Source: Pseudomonas sp. Choline-02u-1 (GTDB taxonomy: Bacteria; Pseudomonadota; Gammaproteobacteria; Pseudomonadales; Pseudomonadaceae). From it: a stretch of 64,000 nucleotides of DNA. Positions within the stretch are counted from its first letter, which is position 1; each line of letters opens with the position of its first letter. The notes beneath the pieces are model-generated. The model did no database searches. It was not told the origin of the DNA and worked only from the letters and a program-made list of their open reading frames with translations. Below are positions 35,655-44,809 of this stretch, piece after piece. Location: contig NZ_PJBC01000004.1 in NCBI RefSeq assembly GCF_002836515.1, positions 186,001 to 250,000 of the forward strand, in the 5' to 3' direction. The translations under genes were made by a program, and so were the position numbers.

Positions 35655-35975
35655 TTGATTCATGGCGGTTAGCCACAGGCGTTGGGCCGAATCGTAGCCG
35701 CGCCCTGAACAGTGTATCAATTTCAAGAATCGTCTAGAAACAAGCAGAAATCGTCTAAGAAATGGAAATTTTGCGCTGGCGGCTTGCTGTTAAATGCGTG
35801 GAGCCAGTGAATCCGCTGCGTGACAGACGTAGCGTACCTACGCCTGACTGGAAAAGGGGATGTATTACAATTTTCTTCCGAACCCGGCCGACCTGTGAAT
35901 CTGACAAAGTTGGATCAAAGCAGACATAAGTTGAAACAATCAACCAAGTGAAGTAATAAGGAATAATTAACGGAA

Positions 35976-35994
35976 GCAAATGCAAAGCATTACC
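35976..35994. promoter_or_regulatory. Fur box candidate upstream of the TonB receptor
   Basis: GCAAATGCAAAGCATTACC matches the 19-base Fur consensus at 13 positions, with the inverted AAATG/CATTA core, 45 bases before the receptor ATG. Iron repression is expected for this gene class. Confidence 0.5.
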
Positions 35995-36038
35995 ATCCGC
36001 GCGATCGAATTCTCCCACCCTCTCGGATGCGCTGTTAA

Positions 36039-38132
36039 ATGCCTGCCCCGTTCTGTCTCACGCCCTTGACCCTTGGGCTTTCTGCTTTGCTGTCCAGCGG
36101 TTTTGCCTTCGCTGCAACCGAATTACCCGCTACTGCGATCAACGCCGAAGCGCAGGCGGATGACCCGCGAGTAAGGCTCAGTAACACCGCGACGCGCACC
36201 GCCACGCCGGTGCGTTATGTGCCGCAGGCGATCGATTCGATCAAGACTTCGAACGTCGCCAACTACGGCACCAATGATATTGGCGACGCATTGAGCGGCA
36301 TGCCCAACGTCAGCAGCAGCGCCGACACCCGCTTCGACAGCCTGCGCATCCGTGGCTTCGATGCCAGCAACGACTTTTATCTGGACGGCATCCGCGACGA
36401 CAGCCAATACAAGCGCGACCTGCACAATGTCGAGCGCGTCGAAGTGCTCAAAGGCCCGGCCGCAGTGCTGTACGGCCGCGGCAGCCAAGGCGGGATCGTC
36501 AACCGCGTGAGCAAAATGCCCGAGTTCGGCCGCCGCTCGACGATCGAGGCCCAGGGCGGCAGCGAAGATTTGCGCAGTCTTTACGCCGACCTCAGCACCG
36601 ACCCGAGCGAGAACATCAGCCTGCGCCTGAACATGGGCAACATGGACGAAAACAGCTTCCGCGATGGCGTCAGCGGCAATCGCCAGTTGTTCGCACCCTC
36701 GATGAGCTGGCAATTGACCCCCGATCTGAACTGGCTGGTGCAGTACGAATACAGCCGCTACAACCGCACGCCGGATCGCGGCATACCCGGCGTCAACGGC
36801 CGGCCGGCGGACGTAGGTCGTGATACCACGTATGGCAACGATCACGACTTCATCGACGACAAGGCGCAATCGCTGCGTTCGAAACTCACCTTTGAGCTCA
36901 ACGACAGCTGGCAACTGCGCCAGACACTGGGCGTATTCAAGCTCGACAGCGATTTCGACAACACCTACCTCACCGGCTACACGCCAGCGACCAACAAGGT
37001 CACGCGTCAGCACTGGCAGCAGGACCTGACCACCCGCAACGTCTACAACAACCTCGAACTGGAAGGTGGCTTCGATACTTTCGGCCTCGAGCATCGCCTG
37101 CTGACCGGCGTCGAGATCGGTAGTCAACGCCGCGATCCGACGTTGTATAACGCCGCCACCGGCCGAACGCCCGGTGCGCAACCCGTTCCGTCGCTCGATC
37201 TGTACAGCCCCAACCGCGATCTTCGCCACACCGGCAGCATGCAGGTGGCCAGCAGCAGCCATACCGAAGTGGAGAGCCGCGCGGTGTACGTGCAGGATCA
37301 ACTGCGCTTGAACGACCAATGGCAACTGCTCGGTGGTTTACGCTACGACACCTTCGCTATCGAATCGACCAACAAAATGCGCAATATCTCTGAGGATCGC
37401 GACAGCCACAGCACCAGCCCACGCGTCGGTCTGGTCTGGACGCCGCTGCAGAATCACTCGTTCTACGCTTCGTGGTCGAAGACCTTTTCGCCGGTGGGCG
37501 GCGGCTTGATTGGCATCACACCGGGCGCGGCCGGTAATACCAACGACCTCAGCCCCGAACTGACCAAGCAGAAAGAAATCGGCGTGAAGAGCGATTGGCT
37601 CGATGACCGTTTGAGTACCACCCTGGCCGTTTACGATCTTGAGCTCTACAACCGCCGCACTGCCGATCCGAACGACCCGACCCTGACGGTAATGTCCGGT
37701 CTGCAACGCTCACGCGGTATCGAATTGACCGCCACCGGCAACCTCGTCGGCAACTGGTACGTGCGCGGTGGCGTCGGCGTGCAGGACGCAACCATCGAGA
37801 AGGACAACAACGGCCTGGAAGGCAAGCGCATCAACAACGTCGCCAAGCGCAACGCCAGTCTGTTCCTGACCTGGAAACCGGAAATGGGCTGGTACGGCGA
37901 GACCGGCCTGACCCTCGTTGGCCAGCGTTATGCCGACAATGCCAACACCGTGGTATTGCCAGGATATGGTCGCTGGGATGCGCTGGTCGGTTACCGGATG
38001 AAGGAGTGGGATCTGCGTGCGGCGCTGAACAACATTGCTGATCGCGAGTATTACGCCTCAGCGACCAGCCAGTATCAGATCCAACCGGGTGCGCCACGCA
38101 GTGTCGTGATGACCGGCACCTACAGTTTCTGA
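36039..38132 (+). CDS. TonB-dependent siderophore receptor
   Basis: 697 residues, outer membrane. The signal peptide ends near FAFA (residue 25). The plug domain (about 50-165) includes YVPQAIDSIKTSNV, DALSGMPNVSSSADT, LRIRGFDASNDFYLDGIRDD and the VEVLKGPAAVLYGRGSQGG box. The barrel ends GAPRSVVMTGTYSF with the terminal Phe needed for insertion. The YGRGSQGG...RVSK arrangement is typical of catecholate/hydroxamate receptors of the FhuE/Fiu group; the ligand is not determined. No signalling extension for a FecI/FecR system. Upstream Fur-like site. Confidence 0.92.
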   Translation: MPAPFCLTPLTLGLSALLSSGFAFAATELPATAINAEAQADDPRVRLSNTATRTATPVRYVPQAIDSIKTSNVANYGTNDIGDALSGMPNVSSSADTRFDSLRIRGFDASNDFYLDGIRDDSQYKRDLHNVERVEVLKGPAAVLYGRGSQGGIVNRVSKMPEFGRRSTIEAQGGSEDLRSLYADLSTDPSENISLRLNMGNMDENSFRDGVSGNRQLFAPSMSWQLTPDLNWLVQYEYSRYNRTPDRGIPGVNGRPADVGRDTTYGNDHDFIDDKAQSLRSKLTFELNDSWQLRQTLGVFKLDSDFDNTYLTGYTPATNKVTRQHWQQDLTTRNVYNNLELEGGFDTFGLEHRLLTGVEIGSQRRDPTLYNAATGRTPGAQPVPSLDLYSPNRDLRHTGSMQVASSSHTEVESRAVYVQDQLRLNDQWQLLGGLRYDTFAIESTNKMRNISEDRDSHSTSPRVGLVWTPLQNHSFYASWSKTFSPVGGGLIGITPGAAGNTNDLSPELTKQKEIGVKSDWLDDRLSTTLAVYDLELYNRRTADPNDPTLTVMSGLQRSRGIELTATGNLVGNWYVRGGVGVQDATIEKDNNGLEGKRINNVAKRNASLFLTWKPEMGWYGETGLTLVGQRYADNANTVVLPGYGRWDALVGYRMKEWDLRAALNNIADREYYASATSQYQIQPGAPRSVVMTGTYSF

Positions 38133-38147
38133 TTGCACATAACATCT

Positions 38148-38171
38148 GGTGGGAGCAAGCCCCCTCCACAG
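38148..38171. repeat. Single degenerate REP element
   Basis: GTGGGAGCAAGCCCCCTCCACAG is one arm-like remnant of the REP family without a partner, just after the receptor stop. Confidence 0.5.
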
Positions 38172-38204
38172 ATTCAATGTTCGCGATGGTATTTGTGTCG
38201 TGCA

Positions 38205-38237
38205 TAAAAAAGCGCCGCCCTCCCGGCAGCGCTTTTT
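38205..38237. terminator. Bidirectional terminator
   Basis: AAAAAAGCGCCG and CGGCAGCGCTTTTT arms, serving the TonB receptor gene on the plus strand and the small gene at 38257 on the minus strand. Confidence 0.8.
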
Positions 38238-38256
38238 CCAATCCCTGTTGTTCTTC

Positions 38257-38469
38257 CTATCCTTCCATCACAGCCCACAACGCATCCAGTTCGGCCTCGC
38301 TGAACAGGTCAGCGGGATAGCGCTCGATCATCATCCGGCGCGGATCAGGTTCTCTGATCTGACGCGTTCCATTGGATTTCAACCAGTGCGCCACACGCTG
38401 GAGCGTTTCGCCGTTGACGGCCATGGGATGCAAAGTCCGCTCGCTGATTACGTTCACTTCGGCGTTCAT
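38257..38469 (-). CDS. Small hypothetical protein
   Basis: 70 residues, soluble, starting MNAEVNVISERTLHPMAV with an acidic helical end (FSEAELDALWAVMEG). GGGAGAGAG lies about ten bases before the ATG, and a bidirectional terminator follows, so it looks like a real short gene. No family is recognised. The centre (RVAHWLKSNGTRQIREPDPR) is basic. Confidence 0.55.
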   Translation of the reverse strand: MNAEVNVISERTLHPMAVNGETLQRVAHWLKSNGTRQIREPDPRRMMIERYPADLFSEAELDALWAVMEG

Positions 38470-38610
38470 TTCAGCGCTCTCTCCCGTTCGTGAGCGGCTA
38501 CGTTATCCAAGATTCATGACAGAACTGTTGAAGTTCCTCTCCCTCCCTAGTGCAACAGAAGCAATACAAGAGGTATGCCAAGGTTTTTACCGGGACGACC
38601 AGTGGAGGCA

Positions 38611-38645
38611 AAAAAGCCCGCGGTCCTTTCGGGCTGCGGGCTTGG
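38611..38645 (-). terminator. Terminator of the aguBA operon
   Basis: On the minus strand AAGCCCGC and GCGGGCTT arms around an inner stem, then TTTTTTGCC, about 70 bases after the aguA stop. Confidence 0.8.
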
Positions 38646-38714
38646 TGTTCCTGACCGGTACGTTAACAAACGTCAGGCTTTTTTATCTGCCAGCTCAGGC
38701 TGTTACGTCTGACC

Positions 38715-39820
38715 TCACTCTTTGTGCGGCGCCGGTTGTTGTTGGGTAAGGCAGTGAATATTGCCGCCGCCCAGTAACAGTTCGCGCCCCGGCACCATTA
38801 CCACTTCGTGCTGCGGGAACAGCTTCTGCAGAATTTCCCTGGCCGGCGCGTCCATTGGGTCATCGAAGCTCGGCGCGATGATGCCGCCATTGACGATCAG
38901 AAAGTTCACGTAGGAACCCGCCAGACGCACGGAAGGATTGCGCTCCTGCGAACCGTCCACCGCGTCAACCCCGGCGCATTCTTCTTCGGTCGCATACAGC
39001 GGCCCCGGTATCGGCATCTTGTGCACCGTGAACGGGCGACCCTTGGCGTCGGTGCTGCTTTGCAGCACGTTCATTGCAGCCTGGCAGCGCGGGTAGTTCG
39101 GATCCTGCGGATCGTCGGTCCACGCCAGCAAAACTTCGCCCGGGCGCACGTAGCAGCAGAAGTTATCCACATGGCCGTCGGTTTCATCGTTGAACAAGCC
39201 ATCCGGCAACCAGATGATCTTGTCCACGGCCAGGTTGTCGCTGAGCACCGCTTCGATTTCTTCGCGGCTCAGGTGCGGGTTGCGATTGCGGTTGAGCAGG
39301 CATTCTTCGGTGGTGATCAGCGTGCCTTCGCCATCGACATGAATCGAACCGCCTTCGAGCACGAAACCTTCAGTGCGGTAGCGCGGGCTGCGCTCGATTT
39401 CGAGGATCTTGCCGCCGACTTGCGAATCACGGTTCCACGGCGCATACAGGCCGCCATCGAAACCACCCCAGGCGTTGAAATCCCAGTTCACGCCGCGCAC
39501 TTCGCCACGGTTGTTGATGACGAAGGTCGGACCGCTGTCACGCACCCAAGCGTCGTCGCTGGACATTTCCACCACGCGGATATTCGGCACATCGAGGCGC
39601 GCGCGGGCGTTTTCGTATTGGCCAGCGGAGACCGCAACGGTCACCGGCTCGAAGCGGGCGATAGCTTTGGCCACCGCGGCGTGTGCGGCCTGCGCCGGTT
39701 TGCCGCCCAGGCGCCAGTTGTCCGGGCGCTCGGGCCAGATCATCCAGGTCTGGGTCTGTGGCGCCCACTCGGCCGGCATGAAGAAGCCGTCGGCGCGTGG
39801 GGTACTTTTCAATGTGGTCA

Positions 39821-39821
<1 letters not shown>
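38715..39821 (-). CDS. aguA: Agmatine deiminase
   Basis: Hydrolyses agmatine to N-carbamoylputrescine and ammonia, allowing use of agmatine as carbon and nitrogen source and feeding putrescine synthesis. It has 368 residues, guanidine-modifying fold. The nucleophile is Cys357 in [13 protein letters not shown]; substrate/catalytic acidic residues are in [14 protein letters not shown] and DETDGHVDN. The ATG at 39821 shares one base with the aguB stop, so the two are coupled. Confidence 0.97.
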
Positions 39822-40699
<878 letters not shown>

Positions 40700-40720
40700 G
40701 AATCATCTCCGGGCTAGTGC

Positions 40721-40733
40721 TTTGACGGTCAAA
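40721..40733. promoter_or_regulatory. Operator candidate for aguBA
   Basis: TTTGACGGTCAAA is a perfect 13-base palindrome 22 bases before the aguB start, followed by another TTTGACC. Its position overlaps the expected leader, which suits a repressor. Confidence 0.45.
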
Positions 40734-40900
40734 GAATTTGACCGAAAAGAAAACGCGCGCACCGGACAAGCGATCGCCACCCCGGAGCAATGGCGACTTT
40801 ATAACCGATAAATATCGACTTTAAAAGCGACTGAAACGCCTTCTATCTAAATAAACCCAGAAAATACCGATACAAATCGAATTTATCGTCCAAAACAAAC

Positions 40901-40988
40901 GTGGGAGCGGGCTTGCTCGCGAAAGCGGTATTTCAGTCACTAGAGAGGGTGACTGAAATACCGCTTTCGCGAGCAAGCCCGCTCCCAC
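40901..40988. repeat. REPIN forming a perfect long palindrome
   Basis: Arms of 40 bases (40901-40940 and 40949-40988) are exact reverse complements around the 8-base loop TAGAGAGG. The outer 23 bases are the REP consensus, and the inner part (GCGGTATTTCAGTCAC) is also perfectly paired, unlike the element at 947 whose spacer is unpaired. Confidence 0.92.
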
Positions 40989-41005
40989 AGGAGGATGTGC
41001 GGTGC

Positions 41006-43918
41006 TTACAGGCCTTCAGCAAGCACCCGATCCAGCATATCGACAAAGAAATCCACACTCTGGCGCGACGTCACCATTGGCGGCTTGATCTTGAGGATGT
41101 TCAAGTCATCGCCGGTCGGCTGCATGAAAATCCCCAACTCGCGCAGGCGATCACACAGCAACGCGGTCTCGGCGGTTGCCGGCTCCAGCGTCTGCCGATC
41201 GCGGATCAGCTCCAGGCCCAGATAAAACCCGGAGCCGTGTACCGCACCCACCAGCGGATGTTTATCGATCAATGCTTGGAGCCGCGCCTTGAAGTGGCCG
41301 CCGACCACCTGGGCTTTCTCCCAGAGTTTTTCTTCCTCCATCACATCCAGCACCGCCATGCCGATCTGGCAACTGACTGGACTGCCGCCCGCCGATGAGA
41401 AGAAATAACCCTCGGCCTCCAGCGCCTCGGCTATTTCCCGGCGAGTGATCACCGCGCCAAGTGGCTGGCCGTTACCCATGCCTTTGGCCATGGTGATGAT
41501 GTCCGGCACTACGCCCTGCTCTTCGAAGCCCCAGAAAAAATGGCCCATGCGCCCGTAACCGACCTGCACTTCGTCAGCGATGCACACCCCGCCTTGCGCG
41601 CGGACCTTCTCATACACCTGCGGCAAATAGCCCGGCGGCAAAGAAATACCCCCGGCATTGCCGTACACCGGCTCGCAGATGAAACCGGCCAGTTGGCGCT
41701 TCTGCTCGGCCAGTTTTTGCAGATGATGCTCGACGCTGCGCACGTAATCCGGCGCCGAATCGGCGCCACGGAATTCGCCGCGATAAGTGTTCGGCGCCGG
41801 CACCGGGTGCACCCAGTCCGGGCGGCTTTCCAGCGCCTTCGGGTTGTCGGCAATCGACGTCGATACCGCATCGGCGCCGACCGTCCAGCCGTGATATGCC
41901 TCGAGCACACTGACCATGTCGCGCCCGCCGCTGTAGGCCCAGGCCAGACGAATCGCCAGGTCATTGGCCTCGCTGCCGCTGTTGACCAGGAACACGCGAT
42001 CCATGCCCTTCGGCGCCAGCTTCAGCAAGCGCTCGGAAAACTCGGCGACCGCTGCGTAGTTGAAGCGCGAGTTGGTGTTGAGCAGCGACCACTGCCGCGC
42101 CGCGACCGCCGCCATCCGCGGATGACCGTGGCCGAGCACCGCGACGTTGTTGAGCATGTCCAGATACGAACGGCCCTGCATGTCGATAAGGTGATTGCGC
42201 CAGCCGCGCTCAATACGTGGCGGGTCGACGTAATAGTGTTTTTGCGTGCGGGCGAAACTGGCGTCGCGGCGTTCGAGCAGGGTTTTCGCGTCCAGCTCAG
42301 GCTCGGCATCGCAGGCCAGCCCGAGCAAGGTCGCCGGTGATGGGCACAAAGTCCGCCAGGCTGATGCGCGGGTCGGCGTGCAGAACAGCGGCGCGTCGAG
42401 CTCCGCTTCCCGGCACAACTGCACGAGCAGCGGCGCCGTGACCGCACCGAGTTTCTGGCCTTTCTTCAGTGCTGCGCCATGGCCAGGAATCGGCGTCACG
42501 CCCCACAGGCGGACGCTGAACTGCGGGCCATCGAGTTGCAGCGCACCGTCCGACGTTTGATTCAGAACGCCGGCGAACGGTGCTTGCACTTCGGCCCCGA
42601 CGGGCACACGCAATTCGACATGTAACGGGAACGTGTCCGGCTCAGTCGCGCTGTCCGGCCGGGTGCGTGACAAGCGGTACTGGCCATAACGCGTCGCTGC
42701 CAGCCCATGCACCGCTGCCGCTTCTGTCAGCAAGCGTTGATCGATGCCTTCCTGCTCCCAGTTGCCAGCCTCGAAGTGCGGGCTCAACACGCCCAGATCG
42801 ATCAGCGCAAATTCGCGCCCGACCAGGCCGGGCAGCAGCGGCGCAAATTGAATGTTTTCGCCACTCGGCAGGGGCTGGTCCACGGCCGCCAGAATGGCCG
42901 CTTCCATCAGCGCCAGGGGCACCGAGGTCGCGACGCGGAAAATTTCCCACTCATGGCTGAGGTTGTCGCGGCTGTAGGTATTGGTGGGATCGATGCTCAC
43001 CTGCTGCTCGCCACTGAGCACCAGCACCGCCGCCCGCGCCACGATTAATGGCCACAGCGCTTGCAGCTCAGCGTACTGCAACGGATTGACCGCGTGATAA
43101 GCCTGGACCGCCGGCAGGATGACAAACGGATCGCCATCGGCGTGGTGCAGCAAAGCCGCACAGGTCACCGACAGATCAGTGATGCGCCAGGTGCGCACCA
43201 GATCACCGAAATCGATCACACCCTGCAGCTGCCAATGCCGCTGAGCATCGCGGGCCCAAACGACGTTGTCATCGGTGATATCCATGTGGATCGTCTGTAC
43301 CGGCAGCTTGTCCAGCAACGGCCGCAAGCGGTGCCGGGCCTGCTCGGCAGCAGCGCTGATCGCCGCACGCTGCGGCTCGTCGTTGATCACTGGCAACAGA
43401 TGACTGATCAAAGCATCGGCGTGACGCGCATCCCATTGCAAGGTGCGCTCAAGGCCCGGGTGATCGAAACCTGCCAAGGCCAGATCCATCTCGCCACAGA
43501 GCCGGCCAAACCCGGCGACCACGTTCTGGCCAAGATGATCGAAATCGGTCAACGGCTGCCCGTCGATGTACTCCAGCAATCGCACATGAACCGCTTCGCC
43601 ATTGGCTTGCAGCGACAACAGGTCTTCACCGTTATTGGCAGCAATCACGCGAGGCACCTTGATCGGCGAGTGCTCGGCCAGATACTTGAGCCCGGCGTGC
43701 TGGGCTTGCAGCTCTACAAGCGCGTAATCGCCACGACAGACTTTCAACACGAAGCGCCCATTTGCGCTGTCGACGCGGTAATTCAGATCCTGCTGGCTGC
43801 CGAGCGCCTGCAACGTGCCGCCAATTCCGTAATATTCGGCCAGCCATTGCAGCGCCTGCGCCTCTGAAACCTGCGGACCGGGCAAACTGGCGCGATGAAT
43901 CAACGTGGCGAGCGGCAT
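41006..43918 (-). CDS. Fusion protein: APH-type kinase, M23-like domain, class III aminotransferase
   Basis: 970 residues, cytosolic. Residues about 1-330 are an aminoglycoside-phosphotransferase-like kinase (VDSANGRFVLKVCRGD; catalytic HMDITDDNVVW). Residues about 430-520 resemble a peptidase M23/biotinyl-like beta domain (GAEVQAPFAGVL, KKGQKLGAV). Residues about 545-970 are a PLP class III aminotransferase with CIADEVQVGYGR and the PLP Lys812 in TMAKGMGNG. Family knowledge: the human homologues of the two ends are hydroxylysine kinase and ethanolamine-phosphate or phosphohydroxylysine phospho-lyase. A kinase/phospho-lyase acting in sequence on an amino alcohol is therefore a better guess than a simple transaminase. 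Single gene; aguBA lies downstream on the same strand. Confidence 0.9.
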   Translation of the reverse strand: MPLATLIHRASLPGPQVSEAQALQWLAEYYGIGGTLQALGSQQDLNYRVDSANGRFVLKVCRGDYALVELQAQHAGLKYLAEHSPIKVPRVIAANNGEDLLSLQANGEAVHVRLLEYIDGQPLTDFDHLGQNVVAGFGRLCGEMDLALAGFDHPGLERTLQWDARHADALISHLLPVINDEPQRAAISAAAEQARHRLRPLLDKLPVQTIHMDITDDNVVWARDAQRHWQLQGVIDFGDLVRTWRITDLSVTCAALLHHADGDPFVILPAVQAYHAVNPLQYAELQALWPLIVARAAVLVLSGEQQVSIDPTNTYSRDNLSHEWEIFRVATSVPLALMEAAILAAVDQPLPSGENIQFAPLLPGLVGREFALIDLGVLSPHFEAGNWEQEGIDQRLLTEAAAVHGLAATRYGQYRLSRTRPDSATEPDTFPLHVELRVPVGAEVQAPFAGVLNQTSDGALQLDGPQFSVRLWGVTPIPGHGAALKKGQKLGAVTAPLLVQLCREAELDAPLFCTPTRASAWRTLCPSPATLLGLACDAEPELDAKTLLERRDASFARTQKHYYVDPPRIERGWRNHLIDMQGRSYLDMLNNVAVLGHGHPRMAAVAARQWSLLNTNSRFNYAAVAEFSERLLKLAPKGMDRVFLVNSGSEANDLAIRLAWAYSGGRDMVSVLEAYHGWTVGADAVSTSIADNPKALESRPDWVHPVPAPNTYRGEFRGADSAPDYVRSVEHHLQKLAEQKRQLAGFICEPVYGNAGGISLPPGYLPQVYEKVRAQGGVCIADEVQVGYGRMGHFFWGFEEQGVVPDIITMAKGMGNGQPLGAVITRREIAEALEAEGYFFSSAGGSPVSCQIGMAVLDVMEEEKLWEKAQVVGGHFKARLQALIDKHPLVGAVHGSGFYLGLELIRDRQTLEPATAETALLCDRLRELGIFMQPTGDDLNILKIKPPMVTSRQSVDFFVDMLDRVLAEGL

Positions 43919-44079
43919 GAAACGACCCCTGAAATTTTATTAGGCGCTTATATCGCCATTGCCTTAGCGGTTGCGCAACCCCCGGCTTCAATGAACGCTC
44001 CAATTCAAACCCAACACTCGCGCCCTGCAGCACTTTGCGCAAGAATGTCGGCCATTCACACTCATCAATGGAAATCCTC

Positions 44080-44625
44080 ATGAATGTCATCACCACCGAG
44101 CTGCCCGGTGTTCTGATCATCGAACCCAAGGTGTTCGGCGACGAGCGCGGTTTTTTCTACGAGAGTTTCAATGCCAAGGCGTTTCAGGACGCCACCGGTC
44201 TCGATACGCAATTTGTCCAGGACAACCATTCGCGCTCGCAAAAAGGCGTGCTGCGTGGCCTGCATTACCAGTTGCAGAACACCCAGGGCAAACTGGTTCG
44301 CGTGACCGTGGGTGAAGTGCTTGATGTGGCGGTGGACATCCGTCGCAGCTCGCCGCATTTCGGCAAATCGGTGGCGGTGCGCCTGTCGGCGGAAAACCAT
44401 CGTCAGCTGTGGGTGCCGGAAGGTTTCGCTCACGGTTTCGTGGTGCTGAGTGATTTTGCCGAATTCCTCTACAAGACCACCAACTATTACGACCCGACCT
44501 CCGAACGCAGCATTCGTTGGGACGACCCGGCGCTGGGCATCGACTGGCAACTGGACGAAGCGCCGAAGCTGTCGGCCAAGGACCAGGCAGCCGCGCTGCT
44601 CAAGGACGCTGACGTCTTCGCCTGA
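44080..44625 (+). CDS. rmlC: dTDP-4-dehydrorhamnose 3,5-epimerase
   Basis: Third step of dTDP-L-rhamnose synthesis, for LPS and rhamnolipid precursors. It has 181 residues, cupin fold, with the catalytic His62 in GVLRGLHYQ and VPEGFAHGFVVLS. The ATG at 44080 fits family length; an upstream in-frame ATG at 44035 lacks support. Here it stands alone: rmlB, rmlD and rmlA, which normally precede it, are absent, and the upstream neighbour is the fusion gene in opposite orientation. Confidence 0.95.
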   Translation: MNVITTELPGVLIIEPKVFGDERGFFYESFNAKAFQDATGLDTQFVQDNHSRSQKGVLRGLHYQLQNTQGKLVRVTVGEVLDVAVDIRRSSPHFGKSVAVRLSAENHRQLWVPEGFAHGFVVLSDFAEFLYKTTNYYDPTSERSIRWDDPALGIDWQLDEAPKLSAKDQAAALLKDADVFA

Positions 44626-44632
44626 GGCCAGG

Positions 44633-44767
44633 TCTGTACGAAAACTCGCCGAGCGGTGATCAGGCAAGGCAAAAACAGGCGAGGAAGCGGAGTCCAGGTA
44701 CCTAAATGAGCATTCCGAGCCTGTTTTTAACGCAGCATGATCGATGCGCAGGCAGTTTTCGTACAGA
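44633..44767. mobile_element. MITE-like element with 14-base terminal inverted repeats
   Basis: TCTGTACGAAAACT at 44633-44646 and its exact complement at 44754-44767 bound a 135-base segment without coding capacity. Inside it, AAAAACAGGC (44671) and GCCTGTTTTT (44719) form a second hairpin that can act as a terminator after rmlC. The TCTGTACGAAAA end recalls ends of Pseudomonas insertion sequences. No clear target duplication was found. Confidence 0.55.
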
Positions 44768-44809
44768 GCAAAGGCATAATGCGCCTGTCCCTACAGGCGC
44801 TACCGGCTC

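Larger units (their letters stand above)
35527..36038. other. Divergent intergenic region, oprD / TonB receptor
   Basis: 512 bases. From left to right: the possible leader peptide and its hairpin; the direct repeat AATCGTCTA at 35729 and 35749 next to a possible minus-strand -10 (TACACT, complement of 35711-35716); and a Fur-box-like site at 35976-35994 before the receptor gene. The remaining DNA shows no gene. Confidence 0.5.
40700..41005. other. Region upstream of aguBA with operator-like palindromes and a REPIN
   Basis: 306 bases, no gene. Contents: TTTGACGGTCAAA at 40721-40733 with a further TTTGACC half-site at 40736; CGATAAATATCG at 40806-40817 and the related CGATACAAATCG at 40868-40879; and the long palindrome at 40901-40988. 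The centre is AT-rich, fitting the aguBA promoter. Confidence 0.5.

Noticed and set aside
36123..37325. 400-codon minus-strand frame over the TonB receptor
   Set aside because: Antisense to the plug and early barrel of a complete receptor.
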